From: Phormidesmis priestleyi
GTDB lineage: Bacteria > Cyanobacteriota > Cyanobacteriia > Phormidesmidales > Phormidesmidaceae
Length of the DNA: 5,986 nt
NCBI GenBank assembly: GCA_003242115.1
Contig: QBMP01000154.1
Coordinates: 1-5,986, forward strand
Direction: 5' to 3'
Every line of letters starts with the position of its first letter. The first letter of the stretch is position 1. Shown here one piece after another: positions 1 to 5,566 of the stretch. Made by a program: the position numbers and the translations under genes. The notes below the pieces were generated by a model. That model ran no database searches and was not told the DNA's origin. It saw nothing but the letters and a program-made list of their open reading frames with translations.

Positions 1-1644
1 GTGACGTTTTTTTGCGTGATTGGCTATGTGGTTACGGTGCCGATTCTGCCTTATCTGGCAAAAAATGCCTCTAGCGCGATTAGCCAAGGTGACTTGAGCC
101 AAACAGCATACTGGCTGAGTCTGGCAATGGCTGATTTTATTGTGCAGAGCGCTTTTTTGTACGGTCAGCGAGTGAGCGCAGCTAAAGCGTCTTTAAACAT
201 GGTGCTATCGCTTCGTCAGCAGGTGTACGGCCATTTGCATGAGCTGGGCATTGATTACTTTGCCCAAGCGCAAACGGGTGATTTGGCCTATCGGCTGACT
301 GAAGATATTGACCGGATTGAAGACTGCGTCTTACAGATTATCGTCCTCGCAGGCTATATCTTTTATCTCAATTGGCAGCTTTCTTTGACCGGGATTTTGG
401 TTGCGCCGGTAGTCGCTGTGATTATTGGCCTGTTTGGTCAAAGGCAGCTAATTCTGGCAAGACGCAACCAAACCTCTATTGCCGATCTGTCATCTCTATT
501 GACGGAGGTGTTTGGCAGCATTCGTATTGTTCAAGCCTTTGCCGCTAAAGACTATGAAGTAGAGCGCTTTACTCAGCAAGCTATCGTCAATCGCGATGCT
601 AAGTACAAAACGGAGTACCTGACATCGCTTCAGTATCCGGCTGTGGGGCTACTGCAAGCCTTGAGTGTGATGGTGCTGTTTATGATTGGCGCTTGGCAAA
701 TTTCATTGGGCAATTTGGGGTCGGGAGATTTTGTCGCATTTTTGACTGCGATCGCCCTCCTTATCTCCCCTATCGATCTCTCGATTCAGCACTACAACCT
801 CTACAAACAAACCGAAGCTTCAGCAGAACGGGTGTTTGATCTGATGCTGCTAGAGCCCACCTTAGTCGAGCAACCCGGCGCGTTAGCCCTACCGCCGATC
901 ACCGGCAAAGTAGACTACCAAGCCGTCAGCTTCAGCTACAGTCCAGAATCCGATGCCGAGCCCACGCAGGTGCTCAGTAACTTAACGTTGCAGGTTAGCC
1001 CCGGTGAAGTCGTGGCGCTAGTCGGCCCCTCAGGGGCAGGCAAAACTACCGTCGTCAATCTGCTAGCCCGCTTTTACGATCCTCAAATAGGCAAAATCTT
1101 GGTCGATGGAATTGATATTAAAACCGTCACGATTAGGAGCTTGCGCCACCAAATTGGAATTGTGCCGCAGGAAACTACGCTATTTTCAGGCACCGTGGCT
1201 CAAAATATTGCCTACGGGCAAACCGAGCTAGACTACCAAGCGATTGAAGCCGCCGCTAAAGTCGCCAATGCCCATGACTTTATCAGTCAGTTTTCGCAGG
1301 GCTACCACACTTGGGTCGGTGAGCGCGGTACAAATTTTTCGGGTGGGCAGCGCCAAAGAATTGCTATAGCTCGCGCCATTTTGCTTAACCCCCGCATTCT
1401 CATTCTTGATGAAGCCACCAGCGCCCTCGATCCAGAATCCGAAGCGCTGGTTCAAGAAGCGCTAGAGCGCGCCATGCAAAATCGCACAGTTTTTATCATC
1501 GCCCACCGGCTCAGCACCGTTCGCCAAGCAGATCGCATTCTTTTTGTAGAAAAAGGCAAAATTTTAGAATCCGGCACACATCCTAAACTGCTAGCCCAAG
1601 GTGGACGATACGCGCAGTTTTACACGCAGCAATTTGAAGGGTGA
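1..1644 (+). CDS. ABC transporter, fused membrane and ATP-binding domains (exporter half-transporter), probably 5'-partial
   Basis: This is a type-I ABC exporter subunit: a six-helix membrane domain fused to an ATPase, normally working as a dimer in the inner membrane to move lipids, peptides or drugs outward. Residues 1 to about 285 form the membrane domain, including the usual YFAQAQTGDL stretch near residue 85 that begins an intracellular coupling loop. The ATPase has every catalytic motif: Walker A GPSGAGKTT at 342-350, Q-loop Gln390, signature FSGGQ at 446-450 (Phe replaces the usual Leu), Walker B ILILDE ending in catalytic Glu471, D-loop SALD at 474-477 and switch His502. The frame opens with GTG exactly at the first base. 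The 547 residues lack roughly the first 25-35 seen in typical homologues of about 580, so the true start probably lies upstream. The substrate cannot be told from sequence. It converges with the permease gene downstream. Confidence 0.93.
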   Translation: MTFFCVIGYVVTVPILPYLAKNASSAISQGDLSQTAYWLSLAMADFIVQSAFLYGQRVSAAKASLNMVLSLRQQVYGHLHELGIDYFAQAQTGDLAYRLTEDIDRIEDCVLQIIVLAGYIFYLNWQLSLTGILVAPVVAVIIGLFGQRQLILARRNQTSIADLSSLLTEVFGSIRIVQAFAAKDYEVERFTQQAIVNRDAKYKTEYLTSLQYPAVGLLQALSVMVLFMIGAWQISLGNLGSGDFVAFLTAIALLISPIDLSIQHYNLYKQTEASAERVFDLMLLEPTLVEQPGALALPPITGKVDYQAVSFSYSPESDAEPTQVLSNLTLQVSPGEVVALVGPSGAGKTTVVNLLARFYDPQIGKILVDGIDIKTVTIRSLRHQIGIVPQETTLFSGTVAQNIAYGQTELDYQAIEAAAKVANAHDFISQFSQGYHTWVGERGTNFSGGQRQRIAIARAILLNPRILILDEATSALDPESEALVQEALERAMQNRTVFIIAHRLSTVRQADRILFVEKGKILESGTHPKLLAQGGRYAQFYTQQFEG

Positions 1645-1690
1645 AAACGCGCAGTTTTGCCGCCTTTAAGTTATGGCAACGCAAAAGAAA

Positions 1691-1747
1691 ACCGACACAT
1701 CTGATCAGATCTAGCGGTTAACTCACGATCTAGTCGGCTGTGTCGGT
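1691..1747 (-). terminator. Hairpin with T-run, probable terminator of the MlaE-like gene
   Basis: The arms ACCGACACA (1691-1699) and TGTGTCGGT (1739-1747) are perfect 9-bp complements. Inside them, AGATC (1708-1712) can pair with GATCT (1727-1731). Read on the minus strand, the stem is followed directly by TTTTCTTTTG (1681-1690 region), as expected of a Rho-independent terminator. On the plus strand it is followed by TAAAAAAGG, which has no T-run, so it should not efficiently stop the ABC gene. It lies about 100 bases past the permease stop codon. The 39-base interior is long for a classic terminator, which lowers confidence. Confidence 0.5.
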
Positions 1748-1848
1748 AAAAAAGGTGTGAGGAGCGTATCACTCCTGCATTTATGATGGGTGAGCGATGT
1801 GACTTTGGTGTGACGATGCAGTGAAAATCTTGCAACCAAATCTCAGTG

Positions 1849-2721
1849 CTAATGCAGCATCTTAAATAATGCTAAGCAAGCCAGCAGTAGATCAATCGCA
1901 AATAGCACCACCCAAGCTGTGACGACTGCTGCCGTTGCCGACTCGCCCACCCCGCGTCCGTGGCGAGCGGCTGTCAGCCCTCGGCTACAGCTAGCGATCG
2001 CAATCACCCCGCCAAACAGCACCGCCTTAGAAATAATCACCAGCACATCTGTCACCGACAGAGAACTGCGCACCCCATCTAAAAAAACGTCCATCGAAAG
2101 ACCATAGACATTTGTCGTGATTATGCCCCCACCTGCCACCCCGCAAAACAGTGACAAAACCGTCAGTATCGGCAGCATAATCGCGCAGGCAACCACCCGA
2201 GGCATGACCAAATAATCAATCGGATCGGTGCGCAGCATTTTCAGCGCATCAATTTGCTGAGTGAGCTTCATGGAGGCAATTTCGGCGGCGAAGGCCGATC
2301 CTACCTGGCAAGCCAGCACACCCGCCGTCAGCAACGGCGCAAGCTCCCGGCAATAGGCCGCTGCAAACACGCCGCCTAAGGTGCCAATGGAGCCAAAGCG
2401 CGCCATTTCGCGGGCCGACTGGATTGCAAAAATAATTCCGGCGCTCACATTGGTCAGCACTACCGGGGCTAAACAGCGTGGGCCTGCACACATTGCTTGC
2501 TCCATAATCTGACGCTGGCCAAAACGCCCACGCAGCAGCCGGTGCATCACTTGACCGGCCAATAGAACAGCCATCGTCGAATGATAAAGTGTATTATCGG
2601 CCTCTTCATGAGCACGGTGAGCTTTACGATGAAAGGCGGCATGACGAGCAACATCGCGGCGCGGCGAATGCTCCCACAGTTTAGATATGCGCTTAGATAC
2701 GGGCCAATCAGCTTTGACCAT
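1849..2721 (-). CDS. MlaE/TGD1-family permease of a lipid-transport ABC system
   Basis: The 290-residue protein is a membrane permease of the MlaE family, the component that with an ATPase and an MCE-domain protein moves phospholipids or glycolipids between membranes; the plant chloroplast counterpart is TGD1. The family core is clear: RELAPLLTAGVLACQVGSAF at 125-144, then AAEIASMKLTQQIDAL and DPIDYLVMPRV up to 175, and a C-terminal segment with GRGVGESATAAVV (255-267). Hydrophobic spans lie near 84-101, 115-145, 173-203, 222-245 and 262-287. The first 45 residues are an addition to the usual family length of about 250-265 and are rich in Arg, His and Lys. The ATG at 2721 is preferred because GAGGAGA (2732-2738, minus strand) precedes it with an 11-base spacer; M50 is the main alternative. 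No ATPase or MCE partner is in the window, which is common in cyanobacteria, where these genes can be scattered. Confidence 0.93.
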   Translation of the reverse strand: MVKADWPVSKRISKLWEHSPRRDVARHAAFHRKAHRAHEEADNTLYHSTMAVLLAGQVMHRLLRGRFGQRQIMEQAMCAGPRCLAPVVLTNVSAGIIFAIQSAREMARFGSIGTLGGVFAAAYCRELAPLLTAGVLACQVGSAFAAEIASMKLTQQIDALKMLRTDPIDYLVMPRVVACAIMLPILTVLSLFCGVAGGGIITTNVYGLSMDVFLDGVRSSLSVTDVLVIISKAVLFGGVIAIASCSRGLTAARHGRGVGESATAAVVTAWVVLFAIDLLLACLALFKMLH

Positions 2722-2731
2722 CTAACTGAAA

Positions 2732-2738
2732 TCTCCTC
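2732..2738 (-). promoter_or_regulatory. Shine-Dalgarno site fixing the start of the MlaE-like gene
   Basis: On the minus strand the sequence AAGAGGAGAT lies just before the ATG at 2721, with 11 bases between GGAG and the ATG. It is the best ribosome-binding match near any candidate start of this gene, and so supports translation of the basic N-terminal extension. Confidence 0.65.
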
Positions 2739-2809
2739 TTTAATAGGGATTGGTCAGGCTTTGCCATTCTTCGTTTGCTCACAGCCAAACCATCTAGGGC
2801 TCGTAGCCA

Positions 2810-2837
2810 TCTCTACATTGATGAATTAAAGGGACAA
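2810..2837 (-). promoter_or_regulatory. Weak candidate promoter for the MlaE-like gene
   Basis: On the minus strand, TTGTCC (2832-2837; four of six matches to TTGACA) is separated by 16 bases from TAGAGA (2810-2815; three of six matches to TATAAT). The position, about 90 bases before the start codon, is reasonable. Another -10-like hexamer, TAGAAT, lies farther upstream near 2860-2865 without a good -35. In AT-rich DNA such matches are easily found by chance. Confidence 0.22.
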
Positions 2838-2855
2838 TCAAGAAAATGACTTAAA

Positions 2856-2870
2856 AATCATTCTATGATT
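2856..2870 (-). terminator. Small AT-rich hairpin followed by T's on the minus strand
   Basis: AATCAT (2856-2861) and ATGATT (2865-2870) are perfect complements around a 3-base loop. On the minus strand the hairpin runs into a short T-run (ATGATTTTTAAG). It lies about 45 bases past the stop of the possible small gene at 2914-3069, so it could end that transcript. The stem has only two G-C pairs and would be weak. Confidence 0.22.
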
Positions 2871-2913
2871 ACCTAAAAATTACAAAAAGCTGTGATAGAC
2901 GCTAGCTAGTCGC

Positions 2914-3069
2914 CTATGCATTTATTTGCTCTAGATTTCCCCATACGATCAGGCAACCCTCAATACGGTTCAAGTCAGCTTGATATTGCACACCATTAAA
3001 CCAGAGTACGTAGTTTCTAGGAATACGTTTGGCCATCGCATACACTTCTTTAGCAGCGGTCAGGTTCAT
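2914..3069 (-). CDS. Possible small hypothetical protein (51 residues)
   Basis: The frame reads MNLTAAKEVYAMAKRIPRNY and ends with VWGNLEQINA before a TAG stop. The composition is protein-like: an amphipathic helical start, then alternating hydrophobic and polar residues (YVLWFNGVQYQADL, GCLIVWGNL) suggestive of two or three beta strands. It has no signal peptide or membrane span. The frame can be extended 10 codons to a TTG at 3099, but the added residues look less protein-like and neither start has a Shine-Dalgarno sequence; a later ATG at residue 12 is also possible. I do not recognise a family. It is transcribed away from the plus-strand operon and toward the permease gene. An overlapping plus-strand frame at 2980-3165 looks much less like a protein. 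The call rests on composition only. Confidence 0.42.
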   Translation of the reverse strand: MNLTAAKEVYAMAKRIPRNYVLWFNGVQYQADLNRIEGCLIVWGNLEQINA

Positions 3070-3223
3070 GCCGGACGTCGCACACAAGACATAGGACAAA
3101 ACAGTACAAAACGATCATCACGCTCCCCAGTATTAGTGCAGCACTGGTACAGTATCCGTGCTTAAAGAATACATTTTTGCCCAAGATAGTCAGCCGCGCC
3201 AGCCGTCACCAGCGCCAGCACAG

Positions 3224-3274
3224 GCCGAAATAGCCCATTAAATGGTCATTTGACAGATGAAGGGTTATTTCGGC
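3224..3274. repeat. Long inverted repeat able to form a 13-bp hairpin
   Basis: The left arm GCCGAAATAGCCC (3224-3236) pairs with GGGTTATTTCGGC (3262-3274) over 13 positions, with one G-T wobble. Nine of these (GCCGAAATA / TATTTCGGC) are exact at the base of the stem. The 25-base interior can itself pair AAATG with CATTT. Neither strand has a T-run directly after the stem, so it is not a typical terminator. It lies about 130 bases before the operon start. It could be an RNA structure in a long leader, a protein-binding site, or a copy of a dispersed repeat. Confidence 0.6.
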
Positions 3275-3319
3275 TAAATTTGCCGCTGCTGCAACCAAAC
3301 AAGATTTTTAGATAATAAG

Positions 3320-3349
3320 TTAGCTTTTTCTGGGAATAAATAGTACACT
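3320..3349 (+). promoter_or_regulatory. Candidate promoter of the four-gene operon
   Basis: TTAGCT (3320-3325) and TACACT (3344-3349) are spaced by 18 bases. TACACT matches four of six bases of the -10 consensus, while the -35 match is poor. The -10 hexamer lies inside the LexA-like palindrome, the arrangement expected of a repressor operator. Transcription would start near 3356, giving a leader of about 50 bases. A second -10-like hexamer, GATAAT (3311-3316), lacks a good -35. Confidence 0.32.
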
Positions 3350-3355
3350 TGTACC
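3342..3355. promoter_or_regulatory. LexA-box-like palindrome (candidate operator)
   Basis: The 14-mer AGTACACTTGTACC contains the perfect palindrome GTAC-N4-GTAC and satisfies every position of the cyanobacterial LexA-box consensus reported for Anabaena, RGTACNNNDGTWCB. It ends 52 bases before the proposed ATG at 3408. Full agreement with a 14-base pattern at a promoter-like location is suggestive, but the pattern is degenerate, and LexA in some unicellular cyanobacteria does not control a classic SOS response. Confidence 0.5.
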
Positions 3356-3407
3356 AAGCACGAATAGAGGCGCTTTCTACTCTTGCGCCCTACTTGCGTC
3401 CTTGGAT

Positions 3408-4460
3408 ATGAAAAAGACTGACATGGAACTACAGGCTATTCGGGATAAGCTAGAAAAACTACAGTCGCTTCGAGATGAGCCGGTTGCAGCAGAGTCATTG
3501 CCGTGGTCTGCGCCCAAAGGCAGTTCTGAAAATAGTACAGATGAGCCTAGCAGCAGTCGGCCTGCAATAGCCATTGAGACGCTCAAGCAGCGATCGCTCA
3601 GCCCCGATCAAGCAGCCAGCGCCCATACCGATCATCTCATCGCTCAAGAAATTTACCGGCTTGAGGTTCAAGCGCTCACTATCAACGAGCGATCGCGCCA
3701 GCAGTCAGCCGAGCTTGAAGCCCTCAAACGCTCAGCTCAGCAAGCTACCGTCGCATTGGCACGTCAAGGCATTCAGGAGCATCCTCTCCTGGAAACGATT
3801 ACCAAACTGTTTGCAGACTATCCATCGGCAGTTGTCCCCTTTGTCGGTAGAGACAGCCAGGGGCATTTTACGCTGACCTATGAAACCATTGATTTTCAAC
3901 GCGCCGAAAAAGAAGCTGTAGGCATTGCGCACTCTTTGCGACAGCGATCGCCCATACCGATGCAAGTTCCTTTTGATCACCCCATAGAACCGGGTGCAAG
4001 ACGACCCATTAGCCAATCTATCAGTCAAACTCTCAGCCAAACAGTGAGTCAATGGGTGCAAACCCACTTCAATCGCGCTCAAGAAGCCTGTATGCGATCG
4101 CTGTGGCAAGGACACCGCCATCGCGCCAAATCTGCCCTCGAAGGAATCGAAGGCTCCGAAGCCGGTCGAGACCTGCGAGAAAGCCCGATTGGCTCAAGCT
4201 TTGGCAGCGACTTATCAAACGATCAGTTCTCTCTATTAGATGGCACCATTTGGTTCAGCTGCGCGGCTATTGTGCGCGTTGCCATTGAAGCTATTGCCAG
4301 CAGCTATCCTCTTTTAAGAGTGTCTTTATGGGTAGGGTTAATTGGCGTTGTTGGGTTTGCCCTCTATCAAGTGATTGTCTCTAACACTTCTAACTACAGC
4401 GCTATCTATCGCTTGTTTGTTGCTATTCTTGGCCTGTTCTTGGCTGGATTTCTGTTTTAG
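3408..4460 (+). CDS. Unnamed coiled-coil protein with a C-terminal membrane hairpin
   Basis: This 350-residue protein is not recognised. It starts with a short charged helix (ELQAIRDKLEKLQ), followed by a Ser/Pro/Glu-rich linker to about residue 72. A longer predicted coiled coil at about 75-118 is rich in Gln, Glu, Arg and Ala. A compact-looking segment at about 120-165 includes LFADYPSAVVPFVGR and FTLTYETIDF. Four tandem SQ units lie at 201-216. Two hydrophobic spans close the protein, at about 302-324 and 333-350, with hydrophobic residues running to the last position. There is no signal peptide, so most of it is probably cytoplasmic and anchored by its tail. ATG 3408 is chosen over an in-frame TTG at 3402; ATG 3423 is also possible, and no clear Shine-Dalgarno helps. 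Four HIP1 octamers lie inside. It is the first gene of the probable operon, 26 bases before the next ATG. Confidence 0.82.
   Translation: MKKTDMELQAIRDKLEKLQSLRDEPVAAESLPWSAPKGSSENSTDEPSSSRPAIAIETLKQRSLSPDQAASAHTDHLIAQEIYRLEVQALTINERSRQQSAELEALKRSAQQATVALARQGIQEHPLLETITKLFADYPSAVVPFVGRDSQGHFTLTYETIDFQRAEKEAVGIAHSLRQRSPIPMQVPFDHPIEPGARRPISQSISQTLSQTVSQWVQTHFNRAQEACMRSLWQGHRHRAKSALEGIEGSEAGRDLRESPIGSSFGSDLSNDQFSLLDGTIWFSCAAIVRVAIEAIASSYPLLRVSLWVGLIGVVGFALYQVIVSNTSNYSAIYRLFVAILGLFLAGFLF
4008..4055 (+). repeat. Four degenerate 12-base tandem units encoding [I/L/V]SQx
   Basis: The units ATTAGCCAATCT, ATCAGTCAAACT, CTCAGCCAAACA and GTGAGTCAATGG encode ISQS, ISQT, LSQT and VSQW. Large hydrophobic residues recur every four positions, which puts them on one face of a helix. 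The synonymous drift between units suggests an old duplication kept by selection on the protein. Confidence 0.7.
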
Positions 4461-4473
4461 AAATAATTTTTTT

Positions 4474-4477
4474 GGAG
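4474..4477 (+). promoter_or_regulatory. Shine-Dalgarno site fixing the start at 4487
   Basis: GGAG lies 9 bases before the ATG at 4487, in an AT-rich gap after the upstream stop codon. It favours this ATG over the in-frame TTG at 4472, because a TTG start would place the ribosome site inside the coding sequence. Confidence 0.75.
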
Positions 4478-4486
4478 ATATACTCT

Positions 4487-5011
4487 ATGACCCATAGCAA
4501 ACCCGTTCGTCCAGCGATGAACTCTTCTCAGTTCAGCCAGTTCAGCCAGTCCAACTTACCCCATCCATCTTCCAGTAGCGCGACCAAATTCAATCAATCG
4601 CATTCCATCAAACCGCTCATAGCTGGAGGCTTAATGTTTTCGCTCATTGGAATTTTGTTCGAGTTAAGCGGCGCTAAAACTTTAGTTGGCAATCAAATGT
4701 TTTTTGGCAGCAGCGCGTCTGCGAGCAGTAGCTCGACGCCTGCTTTGGCTAGTTCTTGTGAAAGCGCGATCGCCCAATCGGCAACCCTATCGCGACAGCA
4801 GCTTTTGGCGCTATTAGCCATTCCCGAAAGAGAAAGCAAAGAGAAGGTTCGCCAAGTTGTCAAAGACCCCTACTGCCAGCTATCTCAGATAGAGATTCGA
4901 GCCGGTGTAGCCGCCGAAAGAGATGCTTACCCCCTAGAGTTTGATCCCAAAACAACGCTCGTAATCCTCTATGAAAATGACGAATATGCAGGCTATCGCT
5001 TTAAGCTCTAA
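4487..5011 (+). CDS. Conserved-looking cyanobacterial protein with one membrane span
   Basis: The 174-residue protein has three parts. Residues 1-40 are a low-complexity tail rich in Ser, Gln and Pro, including FSQFSQS encoded by a 9-base direct repeat (4529-4546). Residues 43-60 form a membrane helix (PLIAGGLMFSLIGILFEL), followed by a Ser/Ala linker to about 88. Residues 91-174 form a compact domain with LSRQQLLALLAIPERESKEK, DPYCQL, AYPLEFDP and a closing ILYENDEYAGYRF. This domain resembles, from memory, proteins found widely in cyanobacteria and without known function. Cys91 and Cys130 could form a disulfide if the domain faces the periplasm, which the topology allows but does not prove. 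The gene sits 26 bases after the previous stop, and its last 41 bases overlap the next frame, suggesting coupled expression. Confidence 0.85.
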   Translation: MTHSKPVRPAMNSSQFSQFSQSNLPHPSSSSATKFNQSHSIKPLIAGGLMFSLIGILFELSGAKTLVGNQMFFGSSASASSSSTPALASSCESAIAQSATLSRQQLLALLAIPERESKEKVRQVVKDPYCQLSQIEIRAGVAAERDAYPLEFDPKTTLVILYENDEYAGYRFKL

Positions 5012-5519
5012 GGTGAATGCCAAAGCGCACAAAGCAAATAGATCTATTAAATCTATTAGATCTAACAGCTCAAAACTATTAAACAAACTCATTATTCTCA
5101 TCGGCGCAGTTTGGCTCGGTGGATGTGCGCCGCACTCAGCGCCACCAGCCAGACAGATCACCTTACAACAGCAGTGGGCTCTCAACCCTGGCGACGATAT
5201 TGCTGGCAACCAAGTAGCCGGTAGCCTAGGTGATATTTCTCTCTATTTAAAAAATTCGCGGGTCAATGCCCCTTTTGATGGGGAGCTAGAACCTAGTGAA
5301 ATAGAACAATGTGCGCTCTATTCTACGCCCGACATTCCAGCCTATTTATTTCGCTTTTGCGGACTCAACAATCTTGCCTACGGTGAAATTAAGGCGGGCA
5401 AGCGCATTGGGAAGGGTAGCTTCTTGAGCTTCGCGACCCTGAGAAGGCAGCCCGATGGCACTTGGATTATTGTTGAACCCGCGAAGGAAGTTTTAGAAAA
5501 AGCTTTAAATGTTGGCTAA
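4971..5519 (+). CDS. Conserved-looking cyanobacterial lipoprotein
   Basis: The frame encodes up to 182 residues. A positively charged stretch is followed by a hydrophobic core (LLNKLIILIGAVW) and a lipobox LGGC with the lipidated Cys at residue 52 from ATG 4971. This indicates an exported, membrane-anchored lipoprotein. The mature part has a short linker and then a compact domain with LNPGDDIAG, GSLGDISLYL, VNAPFDGELEPSEIEQC, PDIPAYLFRFCGL and RRQPDGTWIIVEP. From memory it resembles a widespread cyanobacterial family of unknown function. Cys114 and Cys130 might pair in the periplasm. The start is uncertain: ATG 4971, 4977 or 4986 inside the previous gene, or GTG 5013 two bases after its stop, which would give a more normal 37-residue signal. 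None has a clear Shine-Dalgarno. Either way it is very likely co-translated with its neighbour. Confidence 0.85.
   Translation: MKMTNMQAIALSSKVNAKAHKANRSIKSIRSNSSKLLNKLIILIGAVWLGGCAPHSAPPARQITLQQQWALNPGDDIAGNQVAGSLGDISLYLKNSRVNAPFDGELEPSEIEQCALYSTPDIPAYLFRFCGLNNLAYGEIKAGKRIGKGSFLSFATLRRQPDGTWIIVEPAKEVLEKALNVG
5042..5068 (+). repeat. Three 9-base tandem units in the lipoprotein signal region
   Basis: ATCTATTAA, ATCTATTAG and ATCTAACAG follow one another without a gap. In the reading frame they encode the repeated SIK/SIR/SNS-like stretch just before the hydrophobic core of the signal peptide. The units keep the frame and add positive charge, and the repeat partly explains the unusually long n-region. 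Confidence 0.65.
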
Positions 5520-5566
5520 AAAGGCTCTCATGGCCAGATGCCCATTATTACTCTGTACTTGTTCTT

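Larger units (their letters stand above)
3070..3407. other. Intergenic region between the small minus-strand ORF and the plus-strand operon
   Basis: This stretch of about 340 bases holds no convincing gene. Its left part (to about 3220) includes a GC-richer patch with repeated CGCCAG and CAGCCG words (3191-3220). The centre holds a 13-bp inverted repeat (3224-3274). The right part is AT-rich and holds the LexA-like palindrome and candidate promoter of the downstream operon. Confidence 0.6.

Noticed and set aside
1644..1658. Terminator for the ABC gene (AAAAC / GTTTT hairpin)
   Set aside because: Five pairs, only one of them G-C, overlapping the stop codon; too weak to call.
2581..2829. Plus-strand 82-codon frame over the start of the permease gene
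   Set aside because: Mostly antisense to the well-supported MlaE-like coding sequence, so it is a shadow frame.
2980..3165. Plus-strand 61-codon frame
   Set aside because: Overlaps the more protein-like minus-strand frame; the product is rich in Arg, Ser and His with no plausible fold, and no Shine-Dalgarno precedes it.
3173..3249. Minus-strand gene remnant reading FRPVLALVTAGAADYLGQKC before a stop
   Set aside because: Only about 25 codons between stops. It reads like a protein but is too short to tell from chance in a GC-richer patch, and it shares no frame with a neighbour.
3343..3354. NtcA (nitrogen regulator) site
   Set aside because: The palindrome is GTA-N6-TAC; NtcA sites need GTA-N8-TAC. 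The LexA-type pattern fits fully instead.
3732..4121. Minus-strand 129-codon frame inside the coiled-coil gene
   Set aside because: Lies entirely antisense to a longer frame that has a coiled coil, membrane spans and operon context; the product shows no family features.
5039..5068. Regulatory site made of AGATCT palindromes
   Set aside because: The pattern is explained by a 9-base tandem repeat within the coding frame.
5255..5300. Biotinyl/lipoyl-like domain in the lipoprotein (APFDGE motif)
   Set aside because: The short motif recalls lipoyl domains, but the modified-lysine motif is absent and the rest of the domain does not match.
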